Shown here in pieces: positions 22,774 through 30,816 of a stretch of DNA of 36,764 nt. Within the stretch, counting starts at the first letter, position 1. Each line of letters begins with the position of its first letter. The notes beneath the pieces were generated by a model. That model was given only the letters and a program-made list of their open reading frames with translations, had not been told where the DNA came from and did not search any database. The DNA is taken from assembly GCA_014730235.1 (NCBI GenBank), contig WJIO01000288.1:1-36764 (forward strand), written 5' to 3'. This stretch comes from Candidatus Poribacteria bacterium. Its GTDB lineage: Bacteria; Poribacteria; DTPJ01; WJIO01. A program made the translations under genes and the position numbers.

Positions 22774-25700
22774 ATGATGAAAGTAAAATTCACATTAATC
22801 ATCTCTTTAATTGCTTTGACTATAAGCTCTTTTGCTTATGCCGATTCAGTGGCAAATCTTACAGGCGATCAGGAAGTACCACCAGTGGAAACTCAGGCAA
22901 TGGGTCAGGCTGTATTTACACTTAATGAGGATGGAAGTGAGATTGGATACAAAATACTCGTATCCAATTTAGAAAACATAACCATGGCCCATATCCACAT
23001 TGCCCCGGTAGGCCAGAATGGAGCACCAGTAGTATGGTTATATCCACCCGAACCACCTGCTGTCTTAATTCCGGGTGTGACTAATGGAGTATTGGCAGAG
23101 GGTATTATCAATGAAATGTCTCTGATTGGTGATCTTGAAGGTCAGCCCCTTTCTGAGTTATTGGATTTGATAAAAACAAAACAAGCCTATGTTAATATCC
23201 ACACAGAACAGTATCCGGCTGGTGAGATAAGAGGACAGCTTATGATAACTCACAATGTTATGTTTAAGGCTGTCATAGAGAACATTTCAACACCTACTGC
23301 ATTCTCATCCAGTGGAGTTTTCAACACACCGGATGGTGCCGCAGAACCAGGCCCGGTTACTTCCGGAAGTAGCTATAGTTTCAATATAGGGGCAACACCA
23401 GGATCAAGAGTCTCATTCGCCACCATGTTTGTCCAGTCAAACGACTTATTCTACGCACCTGGTGAGATGGGAATACCACTCTTTGACGAAGATGGAGCAC
23501 CTGTAACTGGTGACGTAACTTCCCAGGTAATGCTCTGGGATGCAGGTACAGAAGTAAACCAGAAACCCGGTATAGGTATGGATCAAGCTCCAAGACAGGC
23601 TGGCCCGGATACCGGTGCAGATGAAAATGGTCCTGTGCAGGTTGTAAACGATGGTTATATGTATCCTGATATTGAGGATTCTATAAGTGTTGTGGTTACA
23701 CCGACTTCAGGAAACGAATTTGAAATTAGCATTAACAATATATCTGTGACACCTGAATTTTCATCCAGTGGAGTCTTTAACACACCCGATGGTGCCGCAG
23801 AACCAGGTCCACTGGCACCGGGATCAGCATATACATTTAGCGTCAGTGGAACACCAGGATCAAGAGTCTCATTCGCTACCATGTATGTCCAGTCAAATGA
23901 TTTATTCTACGCACCGGATGACATGGGAATATCACTCTTTGACGAAAACGGTACACCTTTAAGCGGGGATATTACTGCCCAGGTAATGCTCTGGGATGCA
24001 GGCACTGAGGTAAACCAGGAACCGGGTGTGGGAGAGGATCAAGCACCTCGACAGGCCGGTCCAGATACAGGCCCGGATGAAGATGGTCCTGTTCAGCCCG
24101 TAAATGATGGCTTTACTTATCCAGCCATAACAGATGTTCTGAATATAACAGTTACACCAACATCAGACACAGATTTTGAGATTATGATAGAGAACATTTC
24201 GACGGATGACACATTCCTGCTTGCTCCCGGTGTATGGGTAGTTCATAATGGAGATGCACCCTTATTCGCTGCCGGACAACCGGATATGGGCATGGGATTG
24301 GAAGCATTGGCTGAAGATGGTAATCCCACTATGCTGGCGGAATATCTTGCAACGCACAGCGGGCCTCCGGTAATCCTTGCTCCCGGCGTATGGGCTGTCC
24401 ATACTGAAGATGCACCCTTATTTGTCTCTGGACAGATGGATATGGGCATGGGATTGGAAGCATTAGCTGAAGATGGCGATCCGTCAGGTTTAGCAAATGC
24501 GTTGAGTGAAAAACCAGGTGTCACCTGGAGTGGAATATTTAACACACCTATGGAAGCATCTGAACCTGGGCCTCTTACACCTGGATCAAGCTACGAGTTC
24601 CATTTTAATGCTTTTCCCGGAACGAAGCTGTCATTTGCCACTATGTTTGTCCAGTCAAATGATCTATTCTACAGTCCTGATGAAATGGGAATAGAGCTAT
24701 TTAATCAATACGGTGGTGTTGTAAGTGGCGATGTTACTTCTCAGGTAATGCTCTGGGATGCAGGTACAGAAGTTAATCAACGTCCCGGTACGGGACTGGA
24801 TCAAGCTCCTCGTCAACCAGGACCAAATAATGGAGCAGATGAAAATGGTCCAGTGCAGCTTGTTAATGATGGTTATATGTATCCGGAAATTTCTCAATCC
24901 ATTCGGGTAACTATACATCCTATTATGCCTGAAGAACCGGATGATAAAGATTACAGTCATGTATTCTTCATGAATCTGTCAGCGGGACTTAATATGATCT
25001 CTCTACCTTTAGAGCCGGAAGAACACTATACAGCAAGAAGCTTTGCTGAAATGCTTGATGCCACAGTAGTCATCGAGTATGACAATACGACCGGAAAATT
25101 TGTTGGCTTCACACCAGCTTCACCGGGTGATGGCTTCATGATTAAGGGTGGTATGGGATACATAATAAATAGAAGACATGCCGGGGTTGTCACCTTTACA
25201 GGAGCACCATGGGAAAATGAACCTCAGGTAGATGCAGCTCCGCCGATGGCAAAAGATAATTCCGCATGGGCTTTCGTGGTTGACGGTAAGATAAGTCTGG
25301 ATCCCGGTTCTTATACAGTATCGGTAAGAAACCTTAGAACAAATACAGTAACTGCTAATACAATAAATGGCAAAAACAATTTCACTGCTGTATTTGCTGA
25401 TCTAAGTCGTAATGCCGTAATTCAGACAGGTGATATGGTGGAAATATTGGTGACAGACAACGAAGGTAAAATGGTCACAGAACCATTAATGCATCAAATT
25501 GGTGGTTTTGACATAAAAAGGGCTTTTGTGGATGTTAATATACCTTTGGCACAAATCATGCCAAAGAATAATGCACTTCTGCAAAATTATCCCAATCCCT
25601 TCAACCCGGAAACATGGGTCCCCTTCCAGCTATCTGAACCGTCTGATGTTGTTGTAAGTATATACAATTCAGAAGGTAAATTAGTTCGCGTTCTGGATTT

Positions 25701-25857
25701 GGGTTATAAAACCACAGGTAATTATTTCAGCAAAAGTGAAGCTGTATACTGGGACGGCAAAAACAAAACGGGAGAGCAACTCGCAAGTGGAGTATATTTC
25801 TATACTCTAAAAGCAGGTTCCTTCATATCAACCCGTAAAATGACTGTGCTGAAATAA
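22774..25857 (+). CDS. Large secreted CHRD/triple-spondin protein with FlgD-like C-terminus
   Basis: 1027 residues. Signal peptide 1-23. CHRD domain about 24-158 (TGDQEVPPVET, MAHIHIAPVGQNG, AYVNIHTEQYPAGEIRGQL). Three spondin_N-type repeats follow at about 162-305, 315-460 and 468-715, each with SFATMFVQSNDLFY or a close variant and QVMLWDAGTEVNQ. In the third repeat a segment starting APGVW and ending MGMGLEALAEDG occurs twice (about 484-516 and 536-568); repeats 1 and 2 lack it. After a beta-rich linker (730-915), the end (934-1027) is a FlgD-like Ig domain with LLQNYPNPFNPETW and ASGVYFYTLKAG, as found on exported proteins of Poribacteria and relatives, probably anchoring or sorting it. 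GGAGGAAA precedes the ATG. Likely extracellular or cell-surface; the ligand is unknown. Confidence 0.88.
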   Translation: MMKVKFTLIISLIALTISSFAYADSVANLTGDQEVPPVETQAMGQAVFTLNEDGSEIGYKILVSNLENITMAHIHIAPVGQNGAPVVWLYPPEPPAVLIPGVTNGVLAEGIINEMSLIGDLEGQPLSELLDLIKTKQAYVNIHTEQYPAGEIRGQLMITHNVMFKAVIENISTPTAFSSSGVFNTPDGAAEPGPVTSGSSYSFNIGATPGSRVSFATMFVQSNDLFYAPGEMGIPLFDEDGAPVTGDVTSQVMLWDAGTEVNQKPGIGMDQAPRQAGPDTGADENGPVQVVNDGYMYPDIEDSISVVVTPTSGNEFEISINNISVTPEFSSSGVFNTPDGAAEPGPLAPGSAYTFSVSGTPGSRVSFATMYVQSNDLFYAPDDMGISLFDENGTPLSGDITAQVMLWDAGTEVNQEPGVGEDQAPRQAGPDTGPDEDGPVQPVNDGFTYPAITDVLNITVTPTSDTDFEIMIENISTDDTFLLAPGVWVVHNGDAPLFAAGQPDMGMGLEALAEDGNPTMLAEYLATHSGPPVILAPGVWAVHTEDAPLFVSGQMDMGMGLEALAEDGDPSGLANALSEKPGVTWSGIFNTPMEASEPGPLTPGSSYEFHFNAFPGTKLSFATMFVQSNDLFYSPDEMGIELFNQYGGVVSGDVTSQVMLWDAGTEVNQRPGTGLDQAPRQPGPNNGADENGPVQLVNDGYMYPEISQSIRVTIHPIMPEEPDDKDYSHVFFMNLSAGLNMISLPLEPEEHYTARSFAEMLDATVVIEYDNTTGKFVGFTPASPGDGFMIKGGMGYIINRRHAGVVTFTGAPWENEPQVDAAPPMAKDNSAWAFVVDGKISLDPGSYTVSVRNLRTNTVTANTINGKNNFTAVFADLSRNAVIQTGDMVEILVTDNEGKMVTEPLMHQIGGFDIKRAFVDVNIPLAQIMPKNNALLQNYPNPFNPETWVPFQLSEPSDVVVSIYNSEGKLVRVLDLGYKTTGNYFSKSEAVYWDGKNKTGEQLASGVYFYTLKAGSFISTRKMTVLK

Positions 25858-25873
25858 CCTGATTATTATAAAC

Positions 25874-25906
25874 ACTAAAAAGGCTCTCTTTGAGAGCCTT
25901 TTTAGT
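25874..25906 (+). terminator. Strong Rho-independent terminator after spondin gene
   Basis: Perfect 15-base arms (ACTAAAAAGGCTCTC and its complement) around TTT, with a GC-rich stem and a run of T at the end, 17 bases after the stop. It could terminate in both directions. Confidence 0.9.
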
Positions 25907-25957
25907 TCCTGATATAAATTCCCTTAATGGGCGAAAACCATTTCCACCATTATTAAT

Positions 25958-25990
25958 ATTCACTGTTTTTCTGTGAATATATTTAAAATT
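25958..25990. repeat. Short repeat, ATTCACTGTTTTTCT type, copy a
   Basis: ATTCAC and GTGAAT arms enclose TGTTTTTCT, followed by ATATTTAAAAT. A near-identical unit occurs at 30751. Both lie next to MITE-like repeats, so the unit may be a second small family or a remnant end. Confidence 0.55.
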
Positions 25991-26148
25991 AAGTCCTGTC
26001 ATTCCTGCGGAAGCAGTAATCCAGTAGATCCGCATAAAGAATGGATTACTGCTTCCGCAGGAATGACAAGCTGAGAAAATTTTCAATTATAACCACGCTC
26101 AAACCGGAAGAGCCAAAATTTTCACGGACATAAATTTTATGCTTGCCG
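25990..26148. repeat. MITE-like repeat, copy 7 (double hairpin, with extended flank)
   Basis: GTCATTCCTGCGGAAGCAG is followed by CCAGTAGATCCGCATAAAG (identical to copy 3) and the return arm CTTCCGCAGGAATGACAAG. The right end is CGCTCAAACCGGAAGAGCC, then the extended flank AAAATTTTCACGGACATAAA (to about 26148). It lies between the terminator of the spondin gene and the dppA promoter. Confidence 0.82.
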
Positions 26149-26162
26149 AAGCTAGATTTTCT

Positions 26163-26191
26163 TTGAAATGTAATTATATATCAGATATAAT
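26163..26191 (+). promoter_or_regulatory. Sigma70-type promoter of dppA-like gene
   Basis: TTGAAA (26163-26168), 17 bases, TATAAT (26186-26191). This is a close match to consensus, about 60 bases ahead of the ATG. Confidence 0.75.
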
Positions 26192-26250
26192 AGTTTTTCA
26201 AGAGTATAAGAAACCAAAAATAGTTAAGAATAGGTAAACAGGAGCAAAAA

Positions 26251-27069
26251 ATGAAAATATACATATCTGCTGATATAGAGGGTGCAACAGGAGTAGTTCA
26301 CGGCGACCAGACCGGCGGCTCATCCACTGATTACATGAGGGCGCGAAAGTTTATGACCGGCGATGTAAACGCTGCTATTGAAGGGGCATTAAAAGCCGGT
26401 GCTGATGAAGTCTGGGTCAAAGATGCCCATGCTAACGCGAGGAATATTCTGCTGGAAGAGCTAAACGAAGCCGCATATCTAATATCAGGCTGGGATGTAA
26501 AAAGCACAATGGTTCAGGGTATTGACGACAGTTTCCATGCCCTTATACTTATTGGATACCACAGCATGGCCGGAACTGAAAACGGTATATTATCCCATAC
26601 ATTTTCCGGTGTAGTAAAAAGCCTGAGTATAAACGGTGTGCAGATGGGAGAACCGGAGCTAAGCTCTTTAATAGCGGGATATTACGGCGTTCCGGTAGTG
26701 TTCATCGCCGGAGATCAGACTGCTGTAAAAGAGTTAACCAGTTTTGTAGGCGATATACCCCATGCCATAACAAAATACGGCATGTGGAGGGATTCGGGAA
26801 GGACAATACATCCGTCAGTTACCGGCAAAGCAATAACTGACGGCGTTTCAGAGGCTTTGTCCAATCTGGATAAATTCAAACCTTTTCAGGTAGAAAAACC
26901 CGTCAATATGTCTCTCAGGTTAACATCAACCAAAATGGCTGACTTGATAAGCCTTGTGCCCGGGGTGGAAAAAACTGATATTGATCGGGTGGATTATCAG
27001 ACGGAAGACGTCTTAAAAATGACTCAGATGTTCCGCATAATGCTGGCTTTAGCCAGAAACGCGGGGTAA
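26251..27069 (+). CDS. dppA: D-aminopeptidase, M55 family (DppA-like)
   Basis: 272 residues, the normal size for M55 zinc D-aminopeptidases such as Bacillus subtilis DppA, which removes N-terminal D-Ala from peptides. The residues matching the DppA metal site are present: Asp8 and Glu10 (SADIEGATG), His60 (DAHAN), His104 (GYHSMAG) and a Glu at 134 (QMGEPEL). His116 (LSHTFSG) matches the DppA catalytic His. No signal peptide, so cytoplasmic. It probably recycles peptidoglycan-derived D-amino acid peptides. AGGAG precedes the ATG by 7 bases and the gene has its own promoter. No dpp transporter genes are adjacent. Confidence 0.88.
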   Translation: MKIYISADIEGATGVVHGDQTGGSSTDYMRARKFMTGDVNAAIEGALKAGADEVWVKDAHANARNILLEELNEAAYLISGWDVKSTMVQGIDDSFHALILIGYHSMAGTENGILSHTFSGVVKSLSINGVQMGEPELSSLIAGYYGVPVVFIAGDQTAVKELTSFVGDIPHAITKYGMWRDSGRTIHPSVTGKAITDGVSEALSNLDKFKPFQVEKPVNMSLRLTSTKMADLISLVPGVEKTDIDRVDYQTEDVLKMTQMFRIMLALARNAG

Positions 27070-27112
27070 CGCAGAAATTCCGGGTTACGACCGTAACCAC
27101 AAAAAACTACCG

Positions 27113-27937
27113 TCAGGTGGCACATATCCTGGTCAGATAACGGGACATTTCTTCCGGATTAAATCCACTATGTCCCTTTTTACCTTTATAGTAAATTTTA
27201 CCCTTTTTGTCCACAATGTATAACCTGTCTGGCCAGGCTGCATATGCTTCTTCTACCTTATTATCGATGTCATCCACAACTGCGGTGAATGTGAGTCCAA
27301 GTTTTTTATAACACTCTTTCGCTATTGCCAGACGCTCTTCATAAGTTTGCGGTTTTTTGTAAACAATATTCTCTTCAATGTTAACATCCAACTGTGATTC
27401 GTCAGATGTATGGGATTCCCGGATGTAGACAAACAGCCATTCCGACTTGGACTTAAATTTTTGATAAATTCTTTCCAAAGTCTCGGCCTGAGTTCTGAAA
27501 GTTGGTAATGTGTAGCTGCCAAAGACCAACACAACTGGCTTTTTGCCTTTATATTGGGAAAGGGTTACAGTCTTTTCACCATCCAGAGTTTTAAGGGTAA
27601 AGTCCGGTGCTTCTTGACCAATGCCGGGGCCTTCTTCCTTTCTTCTGCGGTTTGCTATAAACTTGTTTATTTCTGTCTTATCAACCATGCCGTTCCTATC
27701 CAGATCTGCCTCAGCAAAAAATTTTTGATTTTCCTCCAGGGAAATCTGACCGTCCTTGTTTAAGTCCATAAGACGCAGGAACAGGGAGGATAAGCTTAAA
27801 GCTGGTGTTATTGGCCTGCTTTTTCTTTCGCTCTGGGCGTAAACCATGGACGAGATTATGAAAGCTGACAGGATTATATACAATATTAGCTTTTTCAATA
27901 CGTGTTTTCCCTTTGGTCTACTGGTCATATCGTCCAT
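27113..27937 (-). CDS. Secreted EF-hand + deiodinase/redoxin-like protein lacking the redox Cys
   Basis: 274 residues. Two canonical EF-hand loops (DLNKDGQISLEE at 58-69 and DLDRNGMVDKTE at 78-89) precede a thioredoxin-fold domain (about 105-270) of the AhpC/iodothyronine-deiodinase-like type: APDFTLKTLDG, VVLVFGSYTLPTFR, WLFVYIRESH, YIVDKKGKIYYKG. In this family the position after GSxT is Cys or selenocysteine; here it is Leu144, encoded by TTA, so peroxidase or deiodinase chemistry is unlikely. The signal peptide starts at about residue 14. A TTG at 27898, preceded by AAGGGA, would give a tidy MKKLILYIILSAF start, while the ATGs at 27937 and 27928 overlap the upstream gene. The longest form is listed. 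Confidence 0.8.
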   Translation of the reverse strand: MDDMTSRPKGKHVLKKLILYIILSAFIISSMVYAQSERKSRPITPALSLSSLFLRLMDLNKDGQISLEENQKFFAEADLDRNGMVDKTEINKFIANRRRKEEGPGIGQEAPDFTLKTLDGEKTVTLSQYKGKKPVVLVFGSYTLPTFRTQAETLERIYQKFKSKSEWLFVYIRESHTSDESQLDVNIEENIVYKKPQTYEERLAIAKECYKKLGLTFTAVVDDIDNKVEEAYAAWPDRLYIVDKKGKIYYKGKKGHSGFNPEEMSRYLTRICAT

Positions 27938-29123
27938 ATTTCTGTATAGCTGACATTATCAGGCGCATTCCTGTAAGTCGTGAGCCGTTGTTTATGCTTC
28001 CGGCTGTTGCGAAAACAAGCCCGCGCTTTTCCCGGGCCATTTCAAAATCCCTCAGGAATTCTGCCACGATGTTTACCTCTTCGTTGCGGCTGTATGTAAA
28101 CGGAGCCAGAACGCCATTTATTACCGCGTTTGGCATGTATTTTCTTATATGGTCAACCATCACACCCGGGCCGAAATTTACCCCTGTGAGGTTACATCGG
28201 GCCAGAACAGGCACGATATGACCCATATCAGAATCGCTGTGCTGGTAGCGTCTGTCCTTTGGATCGGGGCTGCAATAATCCCATATTCCTTTTACTATGG
28301 GAAGGGCAAAAAACTCATACATCTCAGGATTCAGCAAAACGCAGTTGTCATCGGCGAAGCTAAATCCCCGGGGTCTGTTCTCAAAAGTATAACCGGCTTC
28401 TTCGTCGTGGATACGGATTTTTTCCAGCATTACCTTCAATATGGTATCCCTCAACCGGGCAGCCAGTTTGGGGTTGTCCACTATAAGGAACAAAAGCTCC
28501 TGAGCGCCAAACATGGATGTGGCAAAGGTTACGGGGCCTCTCTGACCCCTGTAAAGGGACGGTTTGATCCCCTGGGGCATGAGTTTTTCTTTTACCTCAT
28601 ACCAGTTATCGGGTAAAATAAAACTGCGCAGGTTTTCCAACCGTTTATCCACCCTGTCAAGAAGGGCTTTTAATTCATCCTCGGTTTCTGCGGCTTTCAT
28701 CAGCCACCAGGACTGGCTATCATCAAGCCACACATTTTCCATTTCAAATACATCATGGATGCCCTTAACACCGGGATAACCGGGACGATTTGGGCCAGGT
28801 CGGGCTTCGCTTAACAACCGTCTGCCGACGATCTTCTCGGATTTATCGTTATAGGCTTTACTGACTGACAGACGCCATTCTGCATTACCCCGATATTTCT
28901 TCCATTGCTGTTCTATCCCAAGTTCAGCAAAGACGCACTCCCAGTTGCATATAGCTCCCAGGGGAACCTGGGGAATATCCTCGCCAAAGGGGTCTCTTCT
29001 TGAAATGTTATGATCAGCCCAGAATTTTTCCAGATCTACAGGTGCAAGTCCATCGTTGGCATGGGCTTGTTTAACCAGGTCTTTTGCTATTTTAATGTGT
29101 TCATCTTTTAGATTTATGCTCAT
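27918..29123 (-). CDS. URO-D-like family protein, second copy
   Basis: 401 residues, longer than the 355-residue copy at 21092 and only distantly related. The C-terminal half carries the URO-D pattern (EMYEFFALPIVKGIWDYCSP, MGHIVPVLARCNLTGVNFGP, and the ending GLVFATAGSINNGSRLTGMR followed by KYGRY). The metal-binding HxC motif is absent (HSDSDMGH instead), so methyltransferase activity is uncertain. AGAGGT lies 6 bases before the ATG. Its 3' end overlaps the start region of the EF-hand gene by up to 20 bases, implying co-transcription. Confidence 0.7.
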   Translation of the reverse strand: MSINLKDEHIKIAKDLVKQAHANDGLAPVDLEKFWADHNISRRDPFGEDIPQVPLGAICNWECVFAELGIEQQWKKYRGNAEWRLSVSKAYNDKSEKIVGRRLLSEARPGPNRPGYPGVKGIHDVFEMENVWLDDSQSWWLMKAAETEDELKALLDRVDKRLENLRSFILPDNWYEVKEKLMPQGIKPSLYRGQRGPVTFATSMFGAQELLFLIVDNPKLAARLRDTILKVMLEKIRIHDEEAGYTFENRPRGFSFADDNCVLLNPEMYEFFALPIVKGIWDYCSPDPKDRRYQHSDSDMGHIVPVLARCNLTGVNFGPGVMVDHIRKYMPNAVINGVLAPFTYSRNEEVNIVAEFLRDFEMAREKRGLVFATAGSINNGSRLTGMRLIMSAIQKYGRYDQ

Positions 29124-29244
29124 GTGTACCTCTCGAATAATTTAGGAGTGATATATTCCGGTTCTTCAATCTCTATAAAACCACAAGTTTTCAAGTTTCT
29201 ATAGAGTTCAGGAATATAATTTTTCTATAAACATTAATGATATT

Positions 29245-30444
29245 TCATATATTGCACTTAATATAATCATAGGACATATCACATGTCCATAGAGTCGCTT
29301 TTGCATTACCGGCTTTTAGATCGAAGGTAATGGTAAATTCGCTCTTTTTTATGATATCTTTGGCATTCGCCTTATCGTAACCAGTGGTGATGCTGTTTTC
29401 AACTATTTTCAGATCATCTAGCCATATATTCGTCGCTGTTCCATCCATTTCAATGCCGGAAGCTCCCAGGGTTGACATGTATCTTCCCCAGTTGTCATCC
29501 TCACCAAAGAATGATGTTTTTACCAATGGTGAACGGGCCAAGGCATGGGCAGCTTTGCTGGCATCCTGGTTTGTTTTAGCACCTTTAATCCTGATTTCAA
29601 CAAATTTGGTAGCACCCTCACCGTCTTTTACAATCATCTTTGCCAGTTTTAGTGTTACAAAATCCAGAGCTTCGCAGAATTTTTTGTAGCTTTTATCTTT
29701 GCTATTTATAACTTCATTTTCAGCCATGCCATTTGCCATGATTATTACCGTGTCATTTGTACTCATATCCCCATCAATGGAGATCATGTTAAAGGATTTA
29801 TCGACTGATGCCTTTAATGCACTCTGAAGCAAAGGCTGATCTATATTTACGTCAGTGGCTAAAAAACAAAGCATGGTGGCCATGTTTGGTTCGATCATAC
29901 CTGCGCCTTTTACTATACCGCCTATCCGGCATTTCTTTTCATTTAGCTGAAATTCCACAGCTATTTCCTTGGGGAACTTATCGGTTGTCATTATTGCATG
30001 GGCTGCCTGATTTCCGCCGTCATAACTCAGTTTATTAAAGGCTTTTTTTATTCCTGCTTCTACTTTTTCCATAGGCATGGGAACACCGATTCGACCTGTT
30101 GAACCGATTAGCACAAGTTCCGGGGATATATTCAATAATTCAGCCGTAAGCTGAGCCATGCGTATTGCGTCTTTTAATCCCTGTTCACCGGTGCAGGCGT
30201 TGGGGTTGCCGCTGTTGGCTACTATGGCCTGGGCTTTACCATTTTTAATATGCTCCTGGGATATTATCACCGGTGCGGCCTTGGCTTTGTTTGTGGTAAA
30301 TGTTCCCGCCGTCGGAGACGGTTTATCACAGACAATCAGGGCTAAATCCCGCTTTTCTTTGTAATATGGGGTTTTTATTCCACATTCTACACCAGCAGCG
30401 CGAATTCCCGGGACTGCCGTTATACCACCGTCTGTTTGTTTCAT
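29245..30444 (-). CDS. argJ: Bifunctional glutamate N-acetyltransferase/ornithine acetyltransferase ArgJ
   Basis: 399 residues, typical ArgJ length. Makes N-acetylglutamate and recycles acetyl from N-acetylornithine in arginine synthesis. Signatures: VANSGNPNACTGEQG, GSTGRIGVPMPM, KGAGMIEPNMATML with the autoproteolysis/nucleophile Thr190, ISIDGDMSTNDT, and the C-terminal TLWTCDMSYDYIK. The precursor cleaves between Ala189 and Thr190. AGGAGG lies 6 bases before the ATG. No other arg gene is in the window, so the pathway is dispersed. Confidence 0.95.
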   Translation of the reverse strand: MKQTDGGITAVPGIRAAGVECGIKTPYYKEKRDLALIVCDKPSPTAGTFTTNKAKAAPVIISQEHIKNGKAQAIVANSGNPNACTGEQGLKDAIRMAQLTAELLNISPELVLIGSTGRIGVPMPMEKVEAGIKKAFNKLSYDGGNQAAHAIMTTDKFPKEIAVEFQLNEKKCRIGGIVKGAGMIEPNMATMLCFLATDVNIDQPLLQSALKASVDKSFNMISIDGDMSTNDTVIIMANGMAENEVINSKDKSYKKFCEALDFVTLKLAKMIVKDGEGATKFVEIRIKGAKTNQDASKAAHALARSPLVKTSFFGEDDNWGRYMSTLGASGIEMDGTATNIWLDDLKIVENSITTGYDKANAKDIIKKSEFTITFDLKAGNAKATLWTCDMSYDYIKCNI

Positions 30445-30599
30445 GTTATCCTCCTGGAATTTAATCGTTAAAAAATGAAAGAGTTGTTATACAATAACCG
30501 AGTTAAAAATACACCTCGCGCCCTTATTGGTCTAAGAATTCTAAAAAATCTCTAAAACCAATGTTTATAAGAATTCAGGATGAAGAAACAGATGAAAAT

Positions 30600-30690
30600 G
30601 CTCAAAGAATATAGTTCTATGTCATTCCTGCTTCAAGCTTTTTGAAAAAGCTTGAAGCAGGAATGACAGCCTGATAGCATTTTCATTTGC
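30600..30690. repeat. MITE-like repeat, copy 8 (47-base perfect palindrome)
   Basis: A perfect 23-base-arm palindrome with a single central G spans 30621-30667. The arms contain the family core GTCATTCCTGC extended by TTCAAGC and TTTTT. Only short terminal parts (GAAAATGCTCAAAG on the left, GATAGCATTTTCA on the right) remain. The extended centre is the same as in copy 10. Confidence 0.8.
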
Positions 30691-30750
30691 TAGTGTCTCT
30701 TTAAGCACTGCAACATCTGGTTTTAGTTAATTTTAGAAATATCAGTTGGT

Positions 30751-30782
30751 ATTCACTGTTTTTCTATGAATAAATTTAAAAC
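30751..30782. repeat. Short repeat, ATTCACTGTTTTTCT type, copy b
   Basis: ATTCACTGTTTTTCT followed by ATGAATAAATTTAAAA matches 25958-25990 at nearly all positions. A weaker relative (CCACTGTTTTTCTCAGG) is at about 19300. Confidence 0.5.
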
Positions 30783-30816
30783 TATACTTTCGCACCTTTT
30801 TAAAAGCCAATAACCT

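Noticed and set aside
27083-27098. Hairpin GGTTACG/CGTAACC as a terminator between convergent dppA and EF-hand genes
   Set aside because: Stem only 7 bases and no T-run on either strand; too weak to call.
27500-27540. Selenocysteine (in-frame TGA) in the deiodinase-like protein
   Set aside because: The codon at the expected position is TTA (Leu); there is no in-frame stop.
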